From assembly GCA_029865605.1 (NCBI GenBank), contig JAOUGE010000007.1, positions 1 through 47,408 on the forward strand: a stretch of 47,408 nt of DNA, written 5' to 3'. Position 1 is the first letter of the stretch; the number at the start of each line of letters is the position of its first letter. Of this stretch, positions 36,917 through 47,408 are shown piece by piece. Origin of the DNA: Candidatus Berkelbacteria bacterium. GTDB taxonomy: Bacteria; Patescibacteriota; UBA1384; DTJR01. Made by a program: the position numbers and the translations under genes. The notes under the pieces are model-generated. The model was not told where the DNA came from, made no database searches, and saw only the letters and a list, made by a program, of their open reading frames with translations.

Positions 36917-38590
36917 CTACTCCAAATAATAAACAAAAACTGAGGGGGTGATTCTGTCAACCGGAGAGTAGCCCTCTCTCAGCCAATCATATTTTTCCGA
37001 AACAAGGGCTGACGAGCCGATAATTAAATAGCCTTTTGACTCGGCATTCAGCTCAGAAAGCGGTCTCCTCTTAATCCCGAAATAATCTAGCGCACTCTCC
37101 CCCGACCAAGAATATTCAATGTAGGGTTCGTCGATGCCGGGGTTATAGTCAAGGTATTTTTTGATTCGGTATAAGTCCTGTCCCCAATCAAAATTTGAAT
37201 CCGAAGCTATCTTATATCCATTCCACTTGCCTCCGGCGAGCTGGTTAAAATACGACAAATAATAAGGGAAGGCAACTATATACTCACCGACCAGCCAGAT
37301 AAAAAGCGCCAGCACAAGATAATTTAATTTCCGGCTTTTTAACAATCCTAAGCTACCTGACAAAACATACAAAACGGGAAATATAGGCATAACATGGCGT
37401 AGACCAAGGTTTGCTTTCGAGCTCATTGCAAAGAGCAAAAACAAAAACGCGCCTGACAGCATAAATACGGCTGTCTTTTTTTTATCTTTATCTTTCAGGG
37501 CAAAATAAAGCCCAACGGCGACCAAAATCAGAGCTGGAATTGGAGTTTTAAGCAAAACTAAAATCGGGAAATAATACCACCAGCCGGTCTTTGAGGTCTC
37601 GCCCAATAGGTATGAATCGTGGCCTCCCCGAGTATGCGAAAAGACCATTACAAGCCCTTTATAATATTCTTTTGGCACAAGCACATAACGCGCTTTGTCA
37701 TAAATTTCCCTAAAACTGCCACTTTGGGATATTTTCTCTACAATCATATCGTTGAACCCCGTATCTTGACCCAGCTGTTCAATGGCTACATCAGATTTTG
37801 GCGCAACATAAAATGAAAAGCCGTAACCGACAAAAATGACTAAAAGAATAACCGCCAAAGACAAAATAATTTTGCCAAAAATCCGCAAGAGGGATTTAGC
37901 GGTAACCCTCCGATAAATAATGAATCCCAAAAATAAAACCAGAAAAGCGGGGTAAACAATAATTGCTGTGAATTTAAATAATTGAGTAAAACCAACAATC
38001 AGCCCGAGCAGAAGAGCATTTTTGTAGCTGGGCGCGTTCAAAAAAATCCAAAAACAATACAGGCTTAGAAGAAAACCCAGAGAAACTGCGACATCGGTTG
38101 TAACAAGATGAGAGTGGCCGTTGATGAGGGGATCGAGAAGGCAGAGCCCAAGCGAGATAATGGCTCCCCGCCCTCCCCACATTCGATACGAAACCATAAA
38201 AACAGCAATGGCCAGAGCAACCGAGAGCAAAACCATCGGAATCCTCGTGGCGAATAGTATCTCTTGAACATTACCCTTTAGGCTGTAAATAAGGTCCTCT
38301 CCAAACTGCCTATTCTCTCTCCAGCTATCATAAAAAAAACTGCTGGCGGCATTCCAGTATGTTGGATCCGGAGTATCCAACTTCATAAAAAGAAGAGGTA
38401 AAGCAGCCAGTTTCTTTACCGGTGGCGGGTGCTCCGGGTTAAAGCGATAATCGTTCGTTTTTAAATAGGTGTAACCAGCAGCAATATGGACCGCTTCGTC
38501 GGTTGTTTGCGAATCCAGTCTTGACAGGACAAGCTGGATTGACAAAAAGGCCAAGACTAAGAGAAGAGCAAACAGATATAATTTTTTCAT
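36917..38590 (-). CDS. Multi-TM glycosyltransferase, GT39/ArnT-like
   Basis: TTDEAVHIAAGY, NPEHPPPVKKLAALP, many TM segments. Confidence 0.75.
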   Translation of the reverse strand: MKKLYLFALLLVLAFLSIQLVLSRLDSQTTDEAVHIAAGYTYLKTNDYRFNPEHPPPVKKLAALPLLFMKLDTPDPTYWNAASSFFYDSWRENRQFGEDLIYSLKGNVQEILFATRIPMVLLSVALAIAVFMVSYRMWGGRGAIISLGLCLLDPLINGHSHLVTTDVAVSLGFLLSLYCFWIFLNAPSYKNALLLGLIVGFTQLFKFTAIIVYPAFLVLFLGFIIYRRVTAKSLLRIFGKIILSLAVILLVIFVGYGFSFYVAPKSDVAIEQLGQDTGFNDMIVEKISQSGSFREIYDKARYVLVPKEYYKGLVMVFSHTRGGHDSYLLGETSKTGWWYYFPILVLLKTPIPALILVAVGLYFALKDKDKKKTAVFMLSGAFLFLLFAMSSKANLGLRHVMPIFPVLYVLSGSLGLLKSRKLNYLVLALFIWLVGEYIVAFPYYLSYFNQLAGGKWNGYKIASDSNFDWGQDLYRIKKYLDYNPGIDEPYIEYSWSGESALDYFGIKRRPLSELNAESKGYLIIGSSALVSEKYDWLREGYSPVDRITPSVFVYYLE

Positions 38591-40116
38591 TTTCTAGCAG
38601 CTGTCGTTTTTGGAGTAACCCAAAAGGTCAGATATTTCCCGAGCATAAGTCTAGATTGAGACACGAGAGCTGGAATCGAGCCAAAAAGAATTGCGCTGAT
38701 CGGGGTGATAATCCATTCAGCAGCGAACTCCAGATATTTTGTTCTGGGGAATCCTTTCGGTTTGGGGGGAAGATATGAAAGTGATGTATAGGCAGAAATG
38801 GCTAATCCTATCCAGGTAAGAGAAAGGAGCACTTTGGCAATAAGCGGAAAATTATAAGCCAAAACCGTGTCCCTAAAGGCACTTGAAAAAATAATCGGTA
38901 AAAGCCCGACGACAGTCAGATAGTAACTAGCAGTCGACCAAGAAACTGTGTCGTCAAGAAGAATAAGAGTTTTGCCCCATTTGTCCCAAAAAGGTATTTT
39001 TTTATTCTTGATTGATTTGGTCACAATATAAGGAAAGTGTTCGATGCCGTAAGCCCAGCGTCTCTTCTGAAGGTACTGGTTTTTAACGGTAGTTAAAAAA
39101 TCATCAGCAATGACAGCATCCATATGGACCGGAAGATAAATTGGAACAACCTTGTGATCCCCGTCAAAGGCAAAATAAGCCCGCCAGAACTGGCGAGAGT
39201 CTTCGTTAACTACATCAACAGCCCAATAATCCATTTCTCTTAGCATTTTTAAAGAGTAAGCGTGAGTAGAAAAATTCGTCATCCTCCAGGGTCTTGAGGC
39301 CTGCATCATCTGCCAGAAACTCGAGCCCCAAGCGGTAAGCCGAGCGATTGTATGGGTGTGCCAAATGTTGTTTGAAAAAAGAGGGATTGGCTGGTAAGTC
39401 CTGCGATGCCGATTGGGATTAACCGCAAACTCGAAAGCCACTGCATTGAAAAAATCCTCGTCAAAGCGGGTATCGGCGTCAGCAATATAAATAATAGCTT
39501 CCTCCTCGTTTAAACCCTGCTTTTCAAAATATTTGCTAAGCTTCCTGCCCGCCCAGGCTGATCCCGCCCCTTTTCCTTTTACTTCGCCTTCAATTCCATC
39601 AGGATGCTCACTGACCAAAAAATCAAAAATCTTGTCGTCAAAACGAGCCTTCAGTTCACCAAAAACACGGCGGAGACGCTCCCTATCCCGCTGCTCTCCT
39701 GCAAGCATGATTATCTTTTTTTGGTTGGGCCAGTTAGCTTTGACAACCGATTCAACCGAAGGCAATAAAGTCTCTATTTCTTCTCTAAAGGTGGCGAAAA
39801 TCACTACTTGATACAATGGTCTCCAATCGGCAACAAGAGGATCGTCGGACGGCAGATTGTCGAGTTTCGCTTTGAAATCAATTCGCCGAGCTTCCTTCAT
39901 CTTTCTGCTAGTTCTCACGAGAAGAGAGGTCATATAAAACGCTCGGCAAACCCAAAAAAGATCATAAACCAAGATATAGACTGCCACGGCCGAGGGCCAA
40001 ATGAATGAAAAAACGACTGGCCAAATTATGGCCAGCCAGGCAAGAGCGCCCGGCACTATCTCAAGAAATCGCCAAAATTTAGATCTTTTTTTCACAGTGT
40101 TCGGCCAAGAATCCAA
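38587..40116 (-). CDS. Membrane family 2 glycosyltransferase
   Basis: N- and C-terminal TMs; IIYIADADTRFDEDFF, QKRRWAYGIEHFP. Confidence 0.8.
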   Translation of the reverse strand: MDSWPNTVKKRSKFWRFLEIVPGALAWLAIIWPVVFSFIWPSAVAVYILVYDLFWVCRAFYMTSLLVRTSRKMKEARRIDFKAKLDNLPSDDPLVADWRPLYQVVIFATFREEIETLLPSVESVVKANWPNQKKIIMLAGEQRDRERLRRVFGELKARFDDKIFDFLVSEHPDGIEGEVKGKGAGSAWAGRKLSKYFEKQGLNEEEAIIYIADADTRFDEDFFNAVAFEFAVNPNRHRRTYQPIPLFSNNIWHTHTIARLTAWGSSFWQMMQASRPWRMTNFSTHAYSLKMLREMDYWAVDVVNEDSRQFWRAYFAFDGDHKVVPIYLPVHMDAVIADDFLTTVKNQYLQKRRWAYGIEHFPYIVTKSIKNKKIPFWDKWGKTLILLDDTVSWSTASYYLTVVGLLPIIFSSAFRDTVLAYNFPLIAKVLLSLTWIGLAISAYTSLSYLPPKPKGFPRTKYLEFAAEWIITPISAILFGSIPALVSQSRLMLGKYLTFWVTPKTTAARK

Positions 40117-40397
40117 TACTTATTGATGAGAATAATCAAAATAAGCAACACAGCAACTCCGAAAAACATATAGGTAATAACCGGTTTTCGCCTATAGGTT
40201 AACCAGCCGACTAAAAGATTAAACCAAACTAGGTAAAATCCTACCCAGCCAATTTGGGAATCTTCTAATCGGGCAAAATAAACTGTTGCGATGTTGCCAG
40301 CGGCAATAATAAAAGTGGCAAGAGCCAAGAGAATTATATCTTTCCGCCCGCTAATGATATTAAGTTTCCGATCTGGCAAAGGTTTTTCCTCGTTCAT
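40092..40397 (-). CDS. Small 3-TM membrane protein
   Basis: 101 aa, hydrophobic; overlaps the next gene. Confidence 0.55.
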   Translation of the reverse strand: MNEEKPLPDRKLNIISGRKDIILLALATFIIAAGNIATVYFARLEDSQIGWVGFYLVWFNLLVGWLTYRRKPVITYMFFGVAVLLILIILINKYWILGRTL

Positions 40398-40444
40398 TTT
40401 GCTCCCTGTTTAATTTTAGTTTACACTAAACCTTTTGGGCGAAG

Positions 40445-40519
40445 TGGAGCCGATGGTCGGATTTGAACCGACGACCTACTCTTTACGAAAGAGTTGCTCT
40501 ACCGCTGAGCTACATCGGC
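40445..40519 (-). tRNA. tRNA-Thr(CGT), CCA encoded
   Basis: GCCGATG/CATCGGC; loop TTCGTAA. Confidence 0.95.
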
Positions 40520-40521
40520 AA

Positions 40522-40595
40522 TGGAGCAGGTAACGGGAATCGAACCCGTACTTCAACCTTGGGAAGGTCGCGTTCTGCCACTAAACCATACCTGC
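40522..40595 (-). tRNA. tRNA-Gly(CCC), CCA encoded
   Basis: GCAGGTA/TACCTGC; loop TTCCCAA. Confidence 0.95.
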
Positions 40596-40611
40596 CTACA
40601 AAAGTAAGGGG

Positions 40612-40631
40612 TACCACTGAACTACACCCGC
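40612..40631 (-). pseudogene. tRNA 5' fragment upstream of tRNA-Gly
   Basis: GCGGGTGTAGTTCAGTGGTA, then unrelated sequence. Confidence 0.7.
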
Positions 40632-40720
40632 GTACCTAATATTTTACTCATTTTTGCCTTTTTCTTCAAGGGCAGAGATAAAAAATTGACTGCATAGGAT
40701 TTTGTGCTACCCTAAAACCG

Positions 40721-41068
40721 ATGAGCAAAGAAATAGATTACACCGCCGAAGAGTATTGGGTTAAGCTAATCAACCAAAGCCTGATCAGGTTTTATATCCT
40801 AAAAGCTCTAAAAGACCGCGATCTCCATGGCTATATGCTAATTCAAGAGATAAGAAAATTAAGCAATGATTTTTGTAGTCCATCAGAAAGCACTCTCTAC
40901 CCCGCTTTGGCCCAACTTCTAAAGGCAAGTTTGATTCAGCAAACAAACCCACAAGAAAAAGCTAGAAAAACCTATCATTTAACCCAAAAAGGCAAAGAAG
41001 CCTTCAAAGTGGCAGCTTCTATTTGGAACAAGGTTATTCCGACCTTAAGCAGGAGAACTTTACTCTAG
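40721..41068 (+). CDS. PadR-family transcriptional regulator
   Basis: LKDRDLHGYMLIQEI...SESTLYPALAQLLKASLI...TYHLTQKG. Confidence 0.9.
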   Translation: MSKEIDYTAEEYWVKLINQSLIRFYILKALKDRDLHGYMLIQEIRKLSNDFCSPSESTLYPALAQLLKASLIQQTNPQEKARKTYHLTQKGKEAFKVAASIWNKVIPTLSRRTLL

Positions 41069-41349
41069 TCACCTTTCCATTGCTTTTCTAGAACATCTAT
41101 ATCGTTAGAATCAACTTTGCTGTCGCTGTTTAAATCATATCGGGGCGCTTCGGACTTATTCTCAATCGCTTTAAGAAGAAGATTCAAGTCTAAGCCGTCA
41201 ACTTTATTGTCAGCATTCAAATCGGCTGATTTAGCGCTTGTTTCCACGTCCGCACTTGCCTGTAGTTTTTTTACTAAAAAATAGCCGCCGACTCCAATTA
41301 GGGCAACTACCACTACTCCTATAATCAAACTGATTAAAGTTGACCTCAT
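41065..41349 (-). CDS. Membrane-anchored dockerin domain protein
   Basis: N-terminal TM; DLNADNKVDGLDLNLLLKAI and DLNSDSKVDSNDIDVLEKQW duplicated Ca-binding repeats. Confidence 0.88.
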   Translation of the reverse strand: MRSTLISLIIGVVVVALIGVGGYFLVKKLQASADVETSAKSADLNADNKVDGLDLNLLLKAIENKSEAPRYDLNSDSKVDSNDIDVLEKQWKGD

Positions 41350-42068
41350 ATTGTCCCCTTTCTTTTAGATAAAAGCCGCCAGATGCCAAAAGTCAATCCC
41401 CCTCCCAAAACCGCTAGGGCAAATACTTGCTCCGGCCCCGTTGCTGTTTCCCCGGCCGTGTCACTCACGTCGCCATATCCGGAATAGACAGGAGTCACCT
41501 GAACATAAGAAGTTGCTGAAGAATCCGAATCGGTTTGGGCCGATGTGCCAGAACCGCCAATATTAATGACTAACGAGCTAGCTGAAGTGCTGATAAATTC
41601 AGTCTCGTTTTTCTCCTCGGCCGCTTCAATCCGATCGTATGAAATAGTAGCACTTCCCGCCTTAAGAGCAGTAAAGCTTACTGTGGCAATTAATCCGCTT
41701 CTGTTGGCTGGTTTGTTTTCCGGATTTACATGGAATACACCCGTCAGGAGGTCATTTTCAACCGATTGGTTAAAAGTTGAGGGGTAAATAGTTCCCGCAA
41801 CAAAAGGGTTTTGCGAATCTTTCGGCTTGATCACACTCATATCGGACACTTTGACATCCATATCTATCGTACTAAGAGTTGAAGCGTAGGGTCCGGCATC
41901 AACACTAAAATCTACCTGAATTTCTTCGCCTACTTGATAAGATGTTCTTTCAGAAGTGGCGGAAAAAAGTGCTGTGTCGGCTGCTTGAACCGGATAAACG
42001 AGCAATGCAAAAAGCACCAAATAATAAGTAACTAAAGCACCGAAAGCTAGAAGTCTTTTGAAAACCAT
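41346..42068 (-). CDS. Cohesin-domain surface protein with C-terminal TM
   Basis: Signal peptide; YQVGEEIQVDFSVDAG...SGLIATVSFTALKAGSATISYD; C-terminal TM + KRK. Confidence 0.75.
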   Translation of the reverse strand: MVFKRLLAFGALVTYYLVLFALLVYPVQAADTALFSATSERTSYQVGEEIQVDFSVDAGPYASTLSTIDMDVKVSDMSVIKPKDSQNPFVAGTIYPSTFNQSVENDLLTGVFHVNPENKPANRSGLIATVSFTALKAGSATISYDRIEAAEEKNETEFISTSASSLVINIGGSGTSAQTDSDSSATSYVQVTPVYSGYGDVSDTAGETATGPEQVFALAVLGGGLTFGIWRLLSKRKGTI

Positions 42069-42113
42069 CTTAAGTTCATTATAGCAAAAAAATAAACTAG
42101 AGTAACAATGGGG

Positions 42114-43685
42114 CTAAACACGCCTATAAAGATAAATGTCAAATCCTCCCTTATCATTCCAAATCTCCCGAAAAAGAAAGTATTTGACAAAACTGCCGAT
42201 GCAGCCGAGCCTACGACACCGTTCGGGAACCCACCAATCTCTAAGAACAACAGTTGATTTCTCCCAACCCTCGCCTATATTTACCTGATCGGCTGAATCG
42301 GGAGAAACAAAAATATATTTGGCGTCATTTTGGACACTCAAACCCTCTGGATAATAGAGCGAACTGGTATTTCTAAAATGCCAAGACAAAGGCCAGGTTA
42401 TCTGTTGGTCTATTTGGACGCAGGTATTTGAGTCCCCGGGACAGTTGCTGTTAATTTCGGCGGCTACAGCTTTAAAGCTCGCTGGGGTCTGGACATAGAC
42501 TGCAAGCTCCCTAGTATTAGCCGAACCCATAAAACTCAAGCGGTAGGCATTAAATATGGTAAACATCATTAAGATCCCTAGAATAATCTTTGTCCCTCGG
42601 CTAAAACCACCCCAGTGGCCAGAGAAATAAACACCTGCTAAAACCGTAAGAGGCAAAAGAGAACACAAAGCAAGCCAAGGGAACTTTTCTCCAGCCATTG
42701 AAAATCCGATCAAAGCTCCCAGCGCCAGCCAAGCCAAAAAGATATAAAAGAGATTCTTCTTTCTAACCGACTCAATTGCACCTGAAGCCGCTCCCAAAAG
42801 GACAACCGGTTCATAAACAATAAACAGGGTTAAATAATAATACCAGGGCTGACTACCGAGCTTTTTGGGATGCTGAGCGAGCCAAAATCCAAGCCCTGTT
42901 TCAGCGTCAAACGGGTTAGGTAAAGACAGGGCAAGGCTGCGGTAGTTAGTAAAGCCAACTGAATAAATTGCCACCCAAACCACTACAAACAGCAGAATTG
43001 CGGCAACCAGATCAAGCGGATTAGCCCGAACAAAATCAACCGCTTTTTTCAAAATCTTTTTCGTCTTTTTGAAACTAAGCAAAAGCATCGGCAGAACGGA
43101 ACTTATAACAACTCCTGAGAAGATATAAGTAGTTTCCGAAGTCGAAAATGCCAGCGAAAGATAAATAAAACTAAGATAAAGCGGGACGGGATCTGGTTTC
43201 CTAAAAAAACTCGCCAAAGAATATATCAGCAAAAACCAGAAAACCACCACCATTGAGGTATGAACAAGAAATCTGGAATAGTAAAGAAAAAGGGGAGAGA
43301 TAAGAAATAAAACTGCCAGAAAAATCCCTCTTTTATCCTGTGTTTTTCTAAAGATAAAAAGTGGAAGGGAAATCAAAATCAGCCCAAAAATGGCCGGACC
43401 AACCCGGGAAGCATAATCAGTAACTTTAGCAATTTTATAAATAATAGCTTGAACATAAAACAAAATTGGAGCATGAATTTGAGGAGTATAAATATATTCT
43501 CTAAAGTCGCTCAATTTCCAAGCAAAATAGGCCAGCATCCCTTCATCGTGATGCATTGGCCTATCGGCTAGCAAAATAAATCGGCTCAAGAAAGCAAGAA
43601 CCAAGATGGCGCCAACCATAAAATAAAGATAGCGCCCCTCCTTTAATCCTTTAATTTTAAGTTTTAACTTTCTTGAAACTTTCAT
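42114..43685 (-). CDS. Agl23/TIGR03663-like multi-TM protein
   Basis: ADRPMHHDEGMLAYFAWKL, YTPQIHAPILFY. Confidence 0.72.
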   Translation of the reverse strand: MKVSRKLKLKIKGLKEGRYLYFMVGAILVLAFLSRFILLADRPMHHDEGMLAYFAWKLSDFREYIYTPQIHAPILFYVQAIIYKIAKVTDYASRVGPAIFGLILISLPLFIFRKTQDKRGIFLAVLFLISPLFLYYSRFLVHTSMVVVFWFLLIYSLASFFRKPDPVPLYLSFIYLSLAFSTSETTYIFSGVVISSVLPMLLLSFKKTKKILKKAVDFVRANPLDLVAAILLFVVVWVAIYSVGFTNYRSLALSLPNPFDAETGLGFWLAQHPKKLGSQPWYYYLTLFIVYEPVVLLGAASGAIESVRKKNLFYIFLAWLALGALIGFSMAGEKFPWLALCSLLPLTVLAGVYFSGHWGGFSRGTKIILGILMMFTIFNAYRLSFMGSANTRELAVYVQTPASFKAVAAEINSNCPGDSNTCVQIDQQITWPLSWHFRNTSSLYYPEGLSVQNDAKYIFVSPDSADQVNIGEGWEKSTVVLRDWWVPERCRRLGCIGSFVKYFLFREIWNDKGGFDIYLYRRV

Positions 43686-44865
43686 ATATTAAATACATTG
43701 CCAGGTAAAATGCTATCAAGACATTAGCAATCGCCACAACTCTTGTCCAGCCACCTTCTAGAAGATCGAATCGCAAAAATCCGAACTGGGGATAAAAGGT
43801 TTGGAGTACAGAGAAAACGTTTACCAAATAGCTAGCGGAAATTATCAGAAAAATAATAAATATCCTTTTGTTAAGCAAGGAGGATAAAGCGAAAAAAACG
43901 ACTGCCGGATAAAGGTATCTTTCATGAATTTCTGTCGGAAAGACGAAAAAAATTAAATAAGTATAGGCCAAAACAAGGCATAGCTCAAGAAAACTTCTTT
44001 TTTTAAAGCCGAGATAAGTAAGAACCGGCACAAAAAAGATCGAAAAAATAATCAGTCCCTGCTGACGTAAATTGATTATATCGCCGAACTTATCGGAAAT
44101 ATCCCAGCTGCCACGGCCATATACCGCCCACCACAGGTTAAAAGCATTCAATGATGAATTATCATACCTCCCAACCGATTTAATGTAAGGATCAAGAAAA
44201 CTAGCGTCAGCGAATTGGCGGAAAATCAGAGCCGAAATAAGAAAAAGTCCAAGAAACAAGATAAACTGCAGGGCAAATTCCTTATATTTTTTTTGGAGAA
44301 TAAAATACAGAAAAAATATTGCTATAGCTGGAAGTGCTTGGGGCTTTAATAATATCCCCAAAAATAAAAAAAACGTTGAGAGATAACTATTCTTGTTGAT
44401 AAGAAGGAAGCTTATCAAAATTGACAGCGAAAGAAGAGAGTCCACCTGGCCCCAGGCAGAAGTAACTAAGGCGAGAGGAGGTTGTATTAATGCAAATACC
44501 AAAAGCAGCCACTTATATTTAATCTTGGAGCGGACAATTAAAAATCCGGAAATAAGAAGGAGAACAATTTCTCCAGCAGTTGGAATTAGCTTAAAAATAT
44601 AGGCCTTGTCAAAACCCGTGCCCGAAACGGCTTTCACCAGCCAAGAAGTAGCCAGGGGAATCAAGAAGGGGTAATCCACTCCTTGATAATAAGCATTCTT
44701 ATTATAAACGGCCGCCAAGCCCTCATCGGCGATACGCTCCCCCCAATATAAAAACAATCCTATGTCCGAGGAAAAGCCCTGTTTGGGAAGAAAATAAAAT
44801 CTTAGTCCGAAAGAAGCTGCAACCAAGATACAAATAAATATTATTTTATATAGTTTTCTTTCCAT
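43657..44865 (-). CDS. Multi-TM glycosyltransferase (GT87/mannosyltransferase-like)
   Basis: SDIGLFLYWGERIADEG, HERYLYPAVVFF. Confidence 0.7.
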   Translation of the reverse strand: MERKLYKIIFICILVAASFGLRFYFLPKQGFSSDIGLFLYWGERIADEGLAAVYNKNAYYQGVDYPFLIPLATSWLVKAVSGTGFDKAYIFKLIPTAGEIVLLLISGFLIVRSKIKYKWLLLVFALIQPPLALVTSAWGQVDSLLSLSILISFLLINKNSYLSTFFLFLGILLKPQALPAIAIFFLYFILQKKYKEFALQFILFLGLFLISALIFRQFADASFLDPYIKSVGRYDNSSLNAFNLWWAVYGRGSWDISDKFGDIINLRQQGLIIFSIFFVPVLTYLGFKKRSFLELCLVLAYTYLIFFVFPTEIHERYLYPAVVFFALSSLLNKRIFIIFLIISASYLVNVFSVLQTFYPQFGFLRFDLLEGGWTRVVAIANVLIAFYLAMYLIYESFKKVKT

Positions 44866-44928
44866 AAAAAAATAGCGTAAGACTCGTCAGCTTCATTTTA
44901 GATTATCAAGAGTAACTTGACAAATAAA

Positions 44929-44950
44929 AAAACCGCCGAAACGGCGGTTC
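44929..44950 (-). terminator. rRNA operon terminator
   Basis: GAACCGCCGTTTCGGCGGTTTTTTT on minus strand after 5S. Confidence 0.85.
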
Positions 44951-45009
44951 TCAAATTTGTTCCGCTATGACAGAAAGACATGGTGATGAGGCTCGAAATA
45001 AAAAAATGC

Positions 45010-45135
45010 TGTGTGTTGGCGGCGTCCTACTCTCCCAGTCCCTTACGGAACAAGTACCATCGGCGCAGAGGTGCTTAACTTCTCTGTTCGGAATGGAAAG
45101 AGGTGTACCCACCTCGCCATAACCACCAACACACA
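45010..45135 (-). rRNA. rrf: 5S rRNA
   Basis: CCGAACAGAGAAGTTAAGC, GGGAGAGTAGG, terminal helix TGTGTTGG/CCAACACA. Confidence 0.95.
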
Positions 45136-45188
45136 GCATTCTTTATCTTCAAAGTTTTTGTCTGAACCAGCGCCTAACAAACAAAAAC

Positions 45189-45416
45189 TCAAAACTGCGA
45201 CCCTAAAATATAGATTATAAATATTATTGAGCCGATGATTACAATTACCCCGCAAACAATCAAAACAAGTGCCAGATCCCCTGTCCCAAGAGCAACCTCG
45301 CCATCTGCGGAAACAACCTGGGACAGAACAACGCCGACGCAAGATAACACCAGGCCGACCAAAAATAAAGCGAAACCAGGCAGCTTAAATCTCCTAACAA
45401 ACATCGGGCTCTTCAT
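45189..45416 (-). CDS. 75-aa two-TM protein in 23S-5S spacer
   Basis: Hydrophobic ORF, TATAAT 6 nt before ATG. Confidence 0.55.
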   Translation of the reverse strand: MKSPMFVRRFKLPGFALFLVGLVLSCVGVVLSQVVSADGEVALGTGDLALVLIVCGVIVIIGSIIFIIYILGSQF

Positions 45417-45506
45417 ACTTTAATTATAACCGATATCACCCTGTTTTGCACAACATCACTCGAGTCGTTGTCCAGATCCCGCCAGAGGCGGGACAAAAGA
45501 CACTTG

Positions 45507-47408
<1,902 letters not shown>

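Overview
The window is a compact, AT-leaning bacterial segment. It looks like a reduced or CPR/Patescibacteria-type genome, but that is inference only. The minus strand carries a dcw cell-wall/division cluster: mraZ-rsmH-ftsL-ftsI-murF-mraY-murD-ftsW-[murG::murC fusion]-murB-ftsQ-recJ, with murE missing. Upstream of it lie glyS, alr, recO, a nucleotidyltransferase, an aromatic amino-acid module (pheA, tyrA, aminotransferase), mutM and a uvrB-uvrA-uvrC operon. From 31.3 to 36.3 kb there is a plus-strand tRNA island. A minus-strand membrane glycosyltransferase/cohesin-dockerin region follows, and then 5S and partial 23S rRNA on the minus strand. The main finds are as follows. (1) Two tandem class I-type transcription attenuators lie between mutM and pheA. 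Each has its own leader peptide: MDIRKNYFWFYFINTREAGRI (aromatic run) ahead of the Phe/Tyr operon, and MKEKIAEVVSLLLLGNGIPRRF (Leu run) ahead of a GC-rich orphan gene. Each leader is followed by mutually exclusive antiterminator and terminator hairpins. (2) In the tRNA island, small structured elements and promoterless one-gene cassettes sit at tRNA T-loops/3' ends. They are bounded by duplicated tRNA 3' ends. One ~100-nt element family shows compensatory base changes across three copies. (3) Smaller observations include a 10-bp-phased MraZ operator, structured or small-ORF islands flanking mraZ, a cohesin-dockerin gene pair, a gene inside the 23S-5S spacer, and an expanded, divergent 23S segment. 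All structures were paired by eye and no database search was run.
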